Part shown: positions 33,780 to 46,256 of the stretch, one piece after another
Position numbering within the stretch: position 1 is the stretch's first letter
Layout: every line of letters begins with the position of its first letter
DNA from: Glandiceps talaboti
Taxonomy: Eukaryota; Hemichordata; Enteropneusta; Spengelidae
Assembly: GCF_964340395.1 (NCBI RefSeq)
Contig: NC_135554.1
Location: 12,142,251-12,206,250, forward strand
Direction: 5' to 3'
DNA length: 64,000 bases
Made by a program: the position numbers and the translations under genes
Notes under the pieces: model-generated
What the model was told of the DNA's origin: nothing
The model's database searches: none
What the model saw: the letters and a program-made list of their open reading frames with translations, nothing else

Positions 33780-35320
33780 GTATTGCAGACAATGCCACGT
33801 GAACGAGTAAAAATGCTGGAAAAACGGAAGGCTGCTCCCTGCCAGTCCCAGCCAAAGTCAACGGGAGATAGGAATCTGCCGCCACACCAGCGGGCTGAAG
33901 TGTATCATTATCAGAAGTTCAGAGCATAGCAGTATCCAATGCACAGGTCCTGGCATCGGACTGCTCGGAGAGGAATGCCACTCAACCACATACTCACGAT
34001 GTGCGAGCTATATCAAGTCACTCTGAGGGATCGTCCATTAATACAGAACAGCTTACAAAGACAATATCGGAAGCAGTGTTGCACGGACTTGTTAATTCAG
34101 GTTTTCTCTAGATCTCAGGCCAATCATGTGCAACACGACTCACAACTGCAACAACAGCCAGGTGATTACACATTTACCTTCATGGCGATGTGCCGAATGA
34201 AGTAACTTATTAAGGGTAGCTCGGCTCATGGCAGAAACCACAGGTTTTGGATGGTTATCCAACAATCCCAGTAGATCTTTTAGCAGGCAATGGGCAACTT
34301 CCATGAATGACCTATCAAGCCAAGCTTTGTGTTCATCTTCAAATAGTACATAAGCTTACAAGAGAGCTGGAAGACATACTCAGTCTGTATTTTGTATTGT
34401 ATTTAGGTACTCGTAGCCCAACTTTACCTGACGGGCCACAGACTTGTAATTATTTGTAGCTTACCTTTCTATTAGAAAATGGCTTTTACAACTATATTAA
34501 CATATTTTTCTGCAATTAGTCATGCGCATAAATCAGTGTTCTGCATTGATCCTAAAAATCATTCCTCACACAAAAGTTGATAGCCATGAAAAAGATTGAT
34601 CAAAGAATTGTTGTAGGTTTACCAATCTACAGCCCATTTTACATAAGCTACTCCAACCTATAGAACATACTATCACCACAAGGTACCTGCAATCACTGCT
34701 TAGGGCAATGTTCCTCTTGGCCTTTCATGGCTTCCTGAATAGGGGAAATGACGGCCAATGTGAAAAGGAACCTCAGTGAGTCCTGCAGTTGAGCACAATT
34801 CAGTTTATAAGACTAAGATAATCTGCAGGCATTACAGCTTGCTATAACAGTTTTCAAACATAACACTGAACACAGGCCGTTTCACCTGTTGATCAAGGCT
34901 ACAGAATTGCCAGGTCTGTGTCCCGTACAGGCTTTTTGAAATTTGCCGATGGTGCGGATGTAGACCAGGGCCACTTTTATTATGCCAACTGGATCAACTG
35001 TTACCCGGGCATACTTTGTTTCACACCTGATGAACAGATGTAACATTTCTGCGGCTTAGATGCTAGCTGGTATAAGGGCTAAGGGCCATAGTTTTCGCAT
35101 TGGGGTAGCATCTAGTGCAACTGCACTGGGTTTATCTGATGCTCATCAGATCTGCGCTCTTGGTAGGTGGAAGTCTGACGCTTTTAAGTCCTACATTAGA
35201 AACTCCACAGCTTGGTGCCCATAAAATTCAACCGCATTGTAACAGTCTTTTACCAGTCTGGGGTAGTTGGTCAGCGATGAGGTCAGGTCAGTTCATGGGC
35301 TGCTGACATTGTTGCTTTCC
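33780..35320 (+). mobile_element. Tyrosine-recombinase (DIRS/Ngaro- or Crypton-like) element remnant
   Basis: An ATG at 33792 starts MPRERVKMLEKRKAAP, then after frame breaks ISEAVLHGLVNSGFL near 34060, a gag-like segment. Near 34690, RYLQSLLRAMFLLAFHGFL is a recombinase core helix. Near 34870-35000 come RPFHLLIKATELPGLCPVQA and MPTGSTVTRAYFVSHL. Then 35078-35205 gives KGHSFRIGVASSATALGLSD and GRWKSDAFKSYIR, holding the second Arg-box (H..R) and the Tyr of the recombinase active site. Several stops and frame changes show inactivity. No reverse transcriptase is visible between the parts. Confidence 0.75.
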
Positions 35321-35699
35321 ATGCTACCCAGTGTTTTCTTGTGTCCTTTCCATCAGGGTTTAATGTCATTGTTAACGTAGTTGGTTATGCACTTGTTCAA
35401 GGGGTTAGGTATTGTTGTATTTTGCAGTAAATAATAAGACATTTTCATACTTTTCCTGTTAGCTCTAATATGACTCAATTAGCTTAATTGACAACTTGCT
35501 ATGCGTTCTATGTAAAGGACAAACTTCCTTTGCGTAGCGCTTCTGGTGGGGCTGCCACAGTCATGTGGCTGGTGGGGTTGTGCCCCACCTTCAGCTTGTT
35601 TGGGTTTGTAAAGGCTAATAAGGCTTTCCTCACTCCAAGGTAAAAATTTCATAACCAATGTAAAGTCAGAAGTATCTTGAACTTTGTCACTCATACATA

Positions 35700-35865
35700 T
35701 ATGTAATTTGTACAACTGTATTTCAGTGACCTTTGACCTGGAACACAGTAAAATTATATCCTTTTCAACATGATCTTCAGCCAACCGTAACCTTTTACCT
35801 GGAACACAGTAAAATTCTATCCTTTTCAACATGATCTTCAGCCAACCGTAACCTTTGACCTTATC
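35700..35865 (-). repeat. 64-bp tandem duplication
   Basis: ACCTGGAACACAGTAAAATT, CTTTTCAACATGATCTTCAG and CCAACCGTAACCTTT occur twice in direct order with a period of about 64 bases. Confidence 0.85.
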
Positions 35866-36099
35866 TGATTATTGTAAAGTGGGTTGGCTGATAGAGATTA
35901 TCCTACCAAATAAAGGGATTTTTCTGGGTGAGAAAAGTCATTGCTGTTGTATTTTTCTGTGATATATTGTTGAACATTAAAACTACCATGGTGACATGGC
36001 CAATTGTTGCCATAAAATTTGATCTCATGTGTATTTGTAAAGACGTTTTGGTGGTACTTGCTGTTCAGGATGTGAGAGTCAGTCATACATTTATTTATT

Positions 36100-36270
36100 A
36101 AAATGCAAATTACGCTACGTAAATCTACCCACTACAGACTGTACATGCATATGTGTAGGAACTGTTTTTCTTTCTATTTAATATCACACAATCTATTTAC
36201 AATAAGTGTAACAGCAGGTGTCAGCAGCAGAAATTGTATACATTTATCTTTAAAAAAAACAAAAAACATA
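36100..36270 (+). repeat. Direct copy of the 4265-4430 repeat
   Basis: The same order of CTGTTTTTCTTTCTATTTAAT, TTACAATAAGTGTAACAG and ACATTTATCTTT. Confidence 0.7.
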
Positions 36271-36714
36271 TACCACTTGGTAATCTACAGGGTGCTAATT
36301 TATTAAAATTAGCCAGTAACATATGTTTGTTGGAAGATAATTATAATCCTAGTTATGGGCAGAGTTTTGTGATTCTATGACAAAATTAGAGTAATAATTA
36401 CTCACAAAGATATGCCAATGAGACTTTTAGAATGAATTTGCAGTTTTGGTCCCATCTAACAAATTGTGCCCTGTCTATGCCGCAGATCTATGATGATATA
36501 GTGAAGAGCGAATCAGATCACACAAGCGTGAAGGCCTGAATAAGGGTGGGGCATCGCTAAATACACGTGATATAACTATACTTCTCTGTCTATCAATGTA
36601 CAATTTGTATACAACCTGATATATAATACAGACTATACTTCTTTCTATATATGAATGTATAATCTGTCAAGACACGCCAATGTCATCACAGCGTAAATAC
36701 TGACACACACATTT

Positions 36715-36766
36715 TAGACAGACAGACAGATTGACGGACGGACAGACAAAGGGGCAGATCCAGATC

Positions 36767-36810
<44 letters not shown>

Positions 36811-36865
36811 TGACAGACACGCAGATGACAGACAGACAAACAGACAGACAAGTGTGCAGATGACA

Positions 36866-36907
<42 letters not shown>
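36715..36907. repeat. (GACA)n and (CA)n microsatellites
   Basis: GACA units at about 36716-36860 with interruptions, then a CA run at about 36866-36906. Confidence 0.95.
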
Positions 36908-36909
<2 letters not shown>

Positions 36910-38515
36910 TGAGATCTGATCAGACAAACCGACTGAATATATGTACTGACCAAACCACAGTCATGCAGGTAGGTAGCTGGGTACGCCGCTAGGCGGGTAG
37001 GTAGGCTGGCAGTCAGACAACCAAATGAACAAAGAGTGAGACAGTCAACGTACCGACGACAGAAAAACCAAAATACATAGCACGCAACGTTAGCGTTCAT
37101 CATACGGAGAAGGTGCATAAAATATATTTCGATTGCAGTGGGATCATGATAAAATAGAGTAATATCATGGACATTTCAGGCCCGAGGCAGCCAGAAAAAT
37201 GTGCTATTCCTTTTACAACAAAATAACAACGGTAACACTCAAGGTGATGCCCTATACAGTTCTCAAAATTGTGATGTGTGGTTTGCGCTAATACTGTTAA
37301 AGAATATGCATCATGATAACTTTGGTCAAACGATACAGCCACTGAAACAGGTCTTATGCAGATCCTGTAACAGTCCTATGGTACAGGTCTGTATCACTGA
37401 AGACGGCAAAAAGTTGTAACAGAGCTGTAACCACGTGTCTGTTACAGAGGCGTGGATAAATTACTGTATATACACATAGGGCCTGGGTCCACCGCTACAT
37501 TAATGTGTAAAAAAAGGCATGATACATGGTATATGCCTTTTCTACATTCCTATTCAAATCAGATCGGAAAACCCGTCACGTCTTTTTTGGAAACCTTTGA
37601 CACACAATATTTAGTAGAGCATTGCAAGTGATTATATTGTAAACATACTAGAGAGGTACGTGTCCACTTTTCGTTTGCTGTATAGACTTCCTTGCAGTAG
37701 ATAAGACTTTTGTGTGTACATCTTTAACCAGTTATGTATGTATTTCTGTCCCATCGATGATTGTACACTCTTAATGTCATCATTCGCATTGTTCAATGCC
37801 GGGAGTCAGTCAAGACTAGCTGCAAGCCATTTCTTGACTCCCCATTTACCCTTCTTTCGTTTGCTTTTTGTTACCAATTGTCATTTCTATAGTTGGGTAA
37901 ATAAACCACTTATATATAAATGTGACAGTACTGTGCGCACATGGCTGCATGTACGGATGTATACAGGTTTGCCACACAAGTTTTATCATTTGCTGGCACA
38001 AGCACTTAAAACATCACTTTGTCGTTTGTTAGATATTCCCAGAATTTATACACCAGTTTACATATACCTCTACCAACTGACATGTTGCCTAGCTTGTGAA
38101 AGGTCCTGGAATATATACAAATGTACTGGGTGTATAATGATCCAGAGCCGGATACTCATATTTACACATCCCGTTTCCAATCATGTGATAACTACCATAT
38201 ACTGTATATAGTTACAATTCACACACCAATATACATACCTGTGCCAGAAGTTATGTACCTGTTACAAATCTGTGAATTCAGTAAGCTGTTATGAAATCAT
38301 ACCAAGTGTACAGACCCCGTATCAGCACAAGTTTCACATACTGTTGTACCACATGTGTTACATGTTCAGCACAGGGCCTGTTAGACACATGCCTTGTAAT
38401 CTGGCCATGGATGCTTAAGAGTGTATGTCTGTCTTTATCATTTTTGCTGTGTTCTGTTTACTTCATATTAAGTTACGTACACGGTATACACAGTCAGCGA
38501 ATCTAATCACCCACG
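36910..38515. other. No gene recognised
   Basis: Open stretches here (for example 37714-38211 on +) have no domain, and their Cys/Leu-rich composition follows from T-rich DNA. I see no support for a gene. Confidence 0.45.
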
Positions 38516-38517
38516 CA

Positions 38518-38557
38518 TACACCTGATGATCCTTTTGGTGAAACGGACCGTAGTGTA
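38518..38557 (+). ncRNA. Candidate hammerhead ribozyme, copy 1
   Basis: The core elements are all present in order. Stem I 5' strand is TACAC (38518-38522), then CTGATGA (38523-38529), a stem II-like TCC-TTTT-GGT, GAAA (38540-38543), stem III CGG-A-CCG, the cleavage triplet GTA, and stem I 3' strand GTGTA (38553-38557), complementary to the first. Weak points are a U-U closing pair in stem II and a one-base loop in stem III. Minimal hammerheads occur in Penelope-like and other retroelements. The flank is repeated at 38990-39060. Confidence 0.5.
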
Positions 38558-38886
38558 AATATATAATGTAATAACATACTCGTTTTCTTTCATTTTTATG
38601 TATCAATTGCTGTCCAAGCTGATTACTTGGCGAAAGAAGCATGAAACTCTATACATATATTATCCGAGCTGATTTCGGAATTTCGCCATGACGGCAAATA
38701 CTCGCTCGCCAACTATAGAAGTAAACTCCCGTAAGGAATAGTTTAGTCCGACCATTTTGTTACGCAATATATACATACAAACATTAAGTATATATGTATC
38801 GACTTTGAATATCCCAATTGAGTCGTTTTAAGATCGCTCTAAGCGTGAAACTCTGAGTAACGACTTATTACATCCTTATTGTTATT

Positions 38887-38920
<34 letters not shown>

Positions 38921-38961
38921 TACACCCGACGATCCTTCTGGTGAAACGGTCCGTAGTGTAA
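38921..38961 (+). ncRNA. Degenerate hammerhead-like copy 2
   Basis: The same layout: TACAC, then CCGACGA in place of CTGATGA, TCCTTCTGGT, GAAA, CGG-T-CCG, TA, GTGTA. The stems are kept (stem III pairs compensate) but two core bases are changed, so it is probably inactive. The 3' flank, TCTTTCATTTTTATGTAT, matches copy 1. Confidence 0.45.
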
Positions 38962-39065
38962 ATCCACAATGTAATATCAGACTCGTCTTCTTTCATTTTT
39001 ATGTATACTATGATAGCTCTCCAAGGTGATCGAGCACTTTACTTGGCGAAAGAAGAATGAAACTC

Positions 39066-39172
<107 letters not shown>

Positions 39173-39174
39173 TA

Positions 39175-40240
39175 TGTTTATTAATTCATACACCTCTTTT
39201 TACCACATCAACTTCAACATCTGATTGATATGCATAATTTAGCCTCGATTGAATGTGGCTATACAGGTTCCTCAATGTCAGTATATTTATATTTACATTT
39301 CCTTTGTTTAATACTAAGTTCCATTATTGCGGGGACTGTTCCTATATATTTACCACTATACCACCGATTGCATGTTTTAGTGTATTAGATTGTACGATAA
39401 CCCCCAAAATTAAAAGACAACGCCTACTATAAAGCGAAAAAACAAACAAACAAACAAACAAACAAACAAACAAATCAAGCAATATTTTTACCTAGAACTA
39501 TTGCTTGACAGACAGGTAATCGAAACTACAATTGGTACTTTATTCAAAATACTTGCCGTCCCATATTATCAAATACGTCTTTTCTCCTAGTAACTTTACA
39601 CTTGTCCTCGTCATTGACATGTTAGATCAAAGATTAACGAAAGAATTCAATTTAATCCATTAATCACACAAGAATGAAGTATTCAAGGAGAATTGTATAT
39701 GCTATACTACGAAGACTTGTCTTACGTTATAACCGATCTGATCCACATTAAAATAAACATGCACATCGCTTCATCACACTCTATTTTCTGCACAACTGTA
39801 CCGCTTCTTCAGTATTGACTTAACTAGAAATTTTGATTTATTTGTGTTGTTTTTATCCTCGAGTGTCTGCTCAATTGTGACAGCCTTCGCCTTTACTCTA
39901 TAACAGACACTTAAAAGTTTCAAAAGGTAGATCATTGATTTTTGTGACTTCAGTTATAAGGGAGTTGGCTGAGGTAAAAAACATTTGAAACATTTCAACG
40001 TCGTAATATATTGACAACAAGTCTTCGAAATAAAACTCCACACAGTCAAAGTTCAGCAGTAATAATATGTAGTATTTGTAGACTTTATTGCATCTTCGAC
40101 AGAAAGAAGCCCAAATCGAAATTAATTAAATCATGACAGCTATTATAATGTCAACTTAGATAAGACATGCAAAGTGAATGAAAACTCAGTTGATTAATTT
40201 GAGAGATGGAAACATGAAGATGGACGGGAAGAATGTGCAC
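39175..40240. other. No gene recognised
   Basis: AT-rich; an (AAAC)n run at about 39441-39472. Nothing else is supported. Confidence 0.5.
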
Positions 40241-40244
40241 AAAT

Positions 40245-40421
40245 CTAATCAAAATTGACCGGAACATCTTCCCAGTTCAGGAAACAGTGCTTGTGGGTAG
40301 TTGTCCCATCAGTTAAAGTCATCATGGTGCAAATCATTTCAGAACTGTGGGTTATCGGCCTGACAGGAGCCCATGCAAACCGTCCGGTATATTTGGGAAA
40401 GTTGTGACATCCATCTTCAGC
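40245..40421 (-). CDS. Terminal exon of an unrecognised gene
   Basis: Open from GCT at 40421 to a TAG at 40245: 58 residues starting AEDGCHNFPKYTGRFAWAPV, then HSSEMICTMMTLTDGTTTH, ending KHCFLNWEDVPVNFD. It has three Cys and many Trp/Phe, as in a secreted or extracellular domain. Its paralogue is at 14563-14701. At the position homologous to that copy's acceptor (TTTACAG) this copy has CACATTG. Splicing would therefore have to use CTGAAG a few bases inside, or the exon is dead. Function unknown. Confidence 0.5.
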   Translation of the reverse strand, partial: AEDGCHNFPKYTGRFAWAPVRPITHSSEMICTMMTLTDGTTTHKHCFLNWEDVPVNFD

Positions 40422-40785
40422 CAATGTGTAATAAAAAAATCATACTTAAATTCTGTAATGAATCGAAGTCCAAGGTTATTTCATATAATTAAAGATGTTG
40501 TCAAAGCTGGGATAAAATAATAAAAAATGAAATTTCAAAAATATAGTTAGCTTCAAATGTAGACAAGGTTTTTCTGGACATTTTTAGATAGTGCGAAATA
40601 GATATCATATCAGAAGACAAGTCCAGTGGTGTGCCACAGTACTTTGGATAAATAACGTAAATATTCTTCCAAGTTCAATCGTGTCTCTTAAATAATGAGC
40701 AAAGAGGAAAAAAATGCATCTTTTAAAAAGGAACAAATTTGACCTTGAAACTTATTCTGTATTAAACATTTATTTTTTCACTACA

Positions 40786-40786
<1 letters not shown>

Positions 40787-40856
<70 letters not shown>
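40787..40856. repeat. (TA)n microsatellite
   Basis: A TA run of about 68 bases. Confidence 0.97.
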
Positions 40857-40859
<3 letters not shown>

Positions 40860-41140
40860 CTGAGCTCCTCTTCATTCCTATTTTGAAAAGTAATTCTGCA
40901 TCTGCTGTGTACCATAACATTTTTTCAAAAAGTATTGTTTACCTTTAGTTTACATTGCTCACAATTAAACAATATATGATACTACTAAATTTCATTTTCA
41001 TAAAAGCGCCTTCAATTTCAGAGACATCTCAAGGCGCTGTACAACATAATCATAAAACAGACGTTAAAATAAGTACAGCAATAATTACTAAAATCAGATC
41101 CCAAACACATGATAGGGATAAAACTTAATAATACATACAG

Positions 41141-41142
<2 letters not shown>

Positions 41143-41171
<29 letters not shown>

Positions 41172-41320
41172 TACATACATACATACATACATACATACAT
41201 ACATTCATACACACACATACATACACATGTATATATATATATATATATATATACATACATACATACATTCATACATTCATACACACACATACATACACAT
41301 GTATATATATATATATATTA
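41143..41320. repeat. (CA)n, (CATA)n and (TA)n microsatellites
   Basis: Alternating CA, CATA and TA tracts. A block with ACACACATACATACACATGT and a TA run occurs twice in tandem (about 41211-41252 and 41281-41318). Confidence 0.95.
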
Positions 41321-41669
41321 GAGACAATTCAGGTATTTACCCCACACAGAGTAGACACACTCTTCATACCATACAATTCCACAAACTGACGGGTGCAAAG
41401 GAAACAGTCGTCCACCCTGTAAAAATTTAAGCCACGTTATTGTGAAAAAGTAACATATACATAAAATATTGTGATGTACGTAATTGTAATTAACCCAAAG
41501 AAAATCAAGAGAAAAAAAGAAAGTATATATCCTATAAGTGCCAAGACCTGAATGAGTAATGAGTAGATTTGTCATTTCAGAGTTTAAAGTATAAATCCCG
41601 ACATTTTAAATTTCCTGCAACTATTGTCGTTCTTTTAAGTACCGTGCTGTGGCCTTTAGTAAGCCTGTG

Positions 41670-41812
41670 CTCAGACCATTATCTATAGTGGCCTGAGGCC
41701 TGTGTAGTATGTAATGCTATATTTTGTATTGCTTTCATTTTTGTTTTACCTGCAAGAACTGCTGTTTTAATTTCCTCTTGTGGGATGAATAAAGTGATTC
41801 TGATTCTGATTA
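41670..41812 (+). mobile_element. 3' end of a LINE
   Basis: GGGATGAATAAAGTGATTCTGATTCTGATT ends in a short tandem TTCTGA tail, typical of LINE 3' ends. No RT coding part is attached. Confidence 0.5.
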
Positions 41813-42119
41813 CCCCTTCTTTTACACGGATTGTCTTGGCGTCAACAGACTGTACTGCGACTGGATGAAGAGTGGCTAACGTTGCTGGTGTATAAGAAAG
41901 GCCTGAAGGCAATTTGAGTATCGATAAATGAAGTCGTCAGATTCAGCTAATGACGGCTCGTGATAATTGTGTAAACAGTCAAGATTTATAGCTAGGTGGC
42001 ACACGATGAGTTCGTAAGCTTTTTAGTCAAATGAAAATATGTTATAACCTCGATTGAACAATGTTAAATTGATTTTAATGTCGACGCGTGCATTCTATAA
42101 CATTTCAATTGTTTTCTGG

Positions 42120-42420
42120 CATTGTTAAACCAGTTGATTGCATAGTAGGGATTTCCTCCACATTGTTGATACATAGGATACATCATTAGATCATTCATAA
42201 ATTATGTCTTGATACCAGGTTTGAGTTACTGTTCAATTAATTGCTAGTGGTGGCTATGTATGCTCCTGTAAGTATGATACTGCGAGTACCTTTTATGCAT
42301 AAACTCTACACTCAAACATGTGTAAACTCAGCTTGTGCCCCTTTCATAAAGTTTATTATGGTGCCATTTTGAACTAGTGTTGGGGTATTCTAACGATGAG
42401 TTTGGATGCTAAAATTTATA
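42120..42420 (-). repeat. Partial third copy of the 0.9-kb repeat
   Basis: GATTGCATAGTAGGGATT..CC, CAGGTTTGAGTTA and AACTCAGCTTGTGCC appear in the order found at 52360-52680, in diverged form. Confidence 0.4.
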
Positions 42421-42737
42421 TAAAGCAAGTCTTCGTCGAAAACATACTAGTCAATGTTTTGCCCTGAAAACAAGTGCACGAGGACAGCATGCACCACACT
42501 CACTTGTCCGTGAATCCAAACGTCTACGAAATTCTAGCAAACACGTTATTACATTTGGCACTGTGATGTCAACAATATTAAATAAGTTCCAAAATAGGAA
42601 GTTTCCAGAGTTAATGGTAATGCAATTTTGTCGTCATATCGCGGAGTATGGGACATTAAGTGACCTCCATATACAAACTGTTGACATCTACTGCTCGGTT
42701 TACACATAAATTGATTCATGCATTGCAGAATGGACAC

Positions 42738-42743
<6 letters not shown>

Positions 42744-42776
<33 letters not shown>

Positions 42777-42778
42777 CA
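42744..42778. repeat. (CA)n microsatellite
   Basis: ACAC run with one G. Confidence 0.95.
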
Positions 42779-42865
42779 TAGACGGATGTGACCCTTTGCA
42801 GTAGCTCTCCGCGGGTATCACCTATTTAGAGCCAATGTGAGGTTTCAGTATCTCATCTTACTCAC

Positions 42866-43017
42866 GCCGTAAGTGTGATTTTATTTATTTTGGGATTGCA
42901 CAGTTCATGTAAACCAGACCAATAGTATCCCATTGGATGGTAGCAATCAAGATCTTTGAACTTTTCGGTAAACTCTTGGCCTTCATATTCGCGGTAGTAT
43001 TGAACAGCTGTTGCCAT
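42866..43017 (-). CDS. Probable first exon of an unrecognised gene
   Basis: ATG at 43017 begins MATAVQYYREYEGQEFTEKF, followed by LDCYHPMGYYWSGLHELCNP, ending in phase 2 at a strong donor (GC|GTGAGTAAG). There are 50 codons with two Cys and many aromatics. It lies 2.4 kb upstream of the exon at 40245-40421 and could belong with it, but the phases do not match directly, so at least one exon would lie between. Function unknown. Confidence 0.5.
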
Positions 43018-43795
43018 TGGTAAGAGCAGCAAACACGATGGCTCTATTCACATTCTTGAGAAACGTAAAATAAAGAGTACATCAGTAAAATGTAAACATG
43101 TATGGAGTTGATGATTTGCAGTCCAAACAGTTTATTCATCTCAGTTCAGGAAATTACAGAGGGCCTAAATATTGCTAGTCAAGTTACCATTTTCTGATTC
43201 CAAAAACTTGCATGAATTGTTAGCTACTACCAAACCAGAAAGATAGTACAGTTTCAATTAGGCACCACGATTTCTTTCACATCTCACACCTCGTTTTTAT
43301 ACGAATACAAAAACAGACACTGATGTCACGCACGCACATAAAATCATACGTTTTATTTCAATATGAACACAAACAAACAATTTTGTGTTTGAATCTTTCG
43401 TCTTTCATCCGTTGTTGATTGGTGTTCACACAGCGAGGTAAAATGTATCATTGTATATGCTTATGCACTATTAGTTGTTTTATGTAATATGTAACCATGA
43501 AAAATATTTCGTGAGTCCTAAATAATATCGTGCTCCCTATTTTAAACTCTATACTCATTTTGGTTTGGTAGTACATGTAATTACACTTAATGTAGTTACG
43601 GAGAGAAGAATAATATACGAAACTACTGCACGTCAACATTGATGAGAGTAAAAGTCGATATATACAAATTGCAGGTTACTACCATTTGAAAACACAATGG
43701 ATCAGTATTCAACAAACGAACGCAATTTTACAACTTTTACTCCGACAATTCGAAAGGACGTATCATTACAGACCCAACGACTCGAGACTATCAAC

Positions 43796-46020
43796 AACTA
43801 TAACAAACGTGCACGTTGTTATCATCAATGAATACACAAAAATTACATATAGCTTAATTACTAGAGATCAAGAAGTAAAAGCTGTGCCAACAAACTTCAT
43901 AGGACACCTCTGCTTTTTTATGGTTGATATATAGAACTATTAAATTTGAAACTTGCTTTCTTCTTAAGATCTGGCCTAATTGACAAAAATCATTAATTTA
44001 TGCAAATGATTCACTAAAACTAAAAGCTATGGCAACAAACTTTATAGAATGTTATTAGGACTGATATATGTACCAAATTATATTAAATTTGAAGGTTGCA
44101 TTCTTGAGCTATTGCCTAATTACCAAAAATCATTATTTATCGTAATTATTTGTTAAAACTAATAAATATGCTTTGTTTTGATAGATGTGTGTGCCAAATG
44201 TAACATGATTTGAAGAGTGTATTCTTTAGATATAGCTTAATTACTGAAAATCAATAATTATGCACATTACTTATTGAAGATACAAGCTAGATCATCAAAT
44301 TTTATAGGACATACATGTGTTGTAATGGTCAACATATGTACCAAATGATATTGACTTTGAATCAATATATAGAATAATTACTAACCAGATTAAACTGAAT
44401 GCCCTTCCGATCCGTAATGGTATCGTTTTGCTATCATAAATATAATTCAAACTCCCTGTTCAAACCACACATTGCGCCCTCACTGTGTACTGAATATATA
44501 GAGGTCAATGTAAAGGTCACCAGTGTTACTACAATTTTGCGAAGTAATACACGTAGGCTAGATCGTGAACAACAATTTATTTCCGTAGGCTTATAGATTT
44601 CAAAATATTGTTATAAATCATACTTTATTACACCTGATGAATGTGTTCAATGAAAGTGTATATTTCCCGAGATACTGTGTTAATTACACGATCACATGGC
44701 TCACACCAAAACAGCAGTAGATTGATATTGGGAGAAATTGCAAAAGAACAAGGTAAAACTAGAGAAAATTCAACGTTAATATCATACTTCCTAAATTTCT
44801 AATCGAAAATCTATGAGATTTAAATTGAATGCTTCCTGTAAGGGACTCCCCAATTATGCAAATTGCCCATTAAAATGATATTCAAAAAAATATTGTAATG
44901 AACGTTTTTTGACAAAGCCTAAGTACTGACAATAATTAATTATGCAAAGTGTTCCCTAAATAGGTGAAATCGACGGCCTTTATAGTACATATGCACTCTG
45001 TTACATTTAACGTATGTACTAAATTGTGTGGAAATTGAAGTATGCAGTCTAAAGATATTGCCTAGCTACCAAAACTCATTAATTAAGCAAATTATTTATT
45101 AACATTGTAAGATACATCGGCAAACATTATAGGATACATACGATTTGTTATGGTTAAAGTATGTACGAATGGTACTGAAATTAGTATGTATTCTCAAGTT
45201 ATAGCCTAATTACCGAAACTCATTAATTATGCAAATTATTCATTAACGCTGTCAGGTACATCAAAAAAGTTTATAGGACATATGGGATTTAGTAAGGTTA
45301 ACGTATGTACTGAATTGTATTAAAATTGAAATATATATTCTTAAGTTATAGCCTAATTACTGTAACTCATTAATTATGAAAATTATTCATTAACACTGTC
45401 AGGTACATCAACAAATTGTATAGGCCACATATGATTTGTTATGGTTAATGTATGTACTGAATGGTATTGAAATCGAAGTATGCAGTCTTAAGATATAGCC
45501 TAATTACCTAAACTCATTAATTATGCAAATTATTCATTAACACCGTAATTATAAGGTACATCAAAAAATCTTATAGGACAAATGTATTTTGTTATATTTA
45601 AGGAATATACTAAATTATATCGAAATTGAAGTATGCAGTCTTAAGATACAGCCTAATTGCCTAACTTCATTAATTATGCAAATGATTCATTAAGGCTTAA
45701 AGTTACATCAACAAACTTGATAAAGCATATGTAATATACGGTTTTTTAAATTTGTACCAAATTATATGAATTTTGAAACTTGAATTCATAAGATACAGAC
45801 TAATTGCTGAAAACCGTTGATTATGCAATTGAGTCATTAAAATTTATTGGGTGTTTACCAAAACTAATCAGATCTTTATGTTTCCATAAGGAAGATGAGT
45901 ACCAAATTTCATATCTATTGAACCAGTCGTTTTGGAGAAAACGATGACACACAGACACACACACACACACATACACACATACATTTCTGCCCCTATAGTA
46001 TCTCCTTCCTTACGGAAGAA
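43796..46020. repeat. Satellite-like tandem array, period about 147-153 bp
   Basis: A unit with GCCTAATTACC.AAACTCATTA, TTAATTATGCAAATTATTCA, ACATCAA.AAA.TTATAGGA, TATGGTTAA.GTATGTACT and GAA.TATGCAGTCTTAAGATAT repeats many times. Starts of GCCTAATT at 45204, 45351, 45498 and 45651 give spacings of 147, 147 and 153. Units left of 44600 are more diverged. The right edge is a CCAGTCGTTTTGGAGAAAAC block and an (AC)n run to about 45985. Confidence 0.85.
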
Positions 46021-46256
46021 AAAAAAACTATACTTCTGTCTATGAATGTATAGTCTGTATACAACCTGATATATAATGAAAAGTATACACTCCTCTGTCT
46101 ATCATTGTAAACTAAAGGAATGTAACTGAGAAGTAACCTAAACCCCAAATGTACCATTAAGTAAAGGGACCATTGAAATGGTCTGATGTGATTATCTTAC
46201 ATTGTCCTGACTTGACTTCTGTTTTCTTTGCGTTTCCACTATTATTGTCTGTATTA

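Noticed and set aside
37714-38211. 165-residue + strand protein
   Set aside because: No domain, Cys/Leu/Thr composition expected from the base composition, and no splice or start support.
41679-41912. 77-residue minus-strand protein
   Set aside because: It is the antisense of a LINE 3' end with its ATGAATAAAGTGATTC tail.
43796-46020. CRISPR-like array
   Set aside because: Whole units of about 147 bp are repeated, with no alternation of short repeats and unique spacers, and the genome is eukaryotic.
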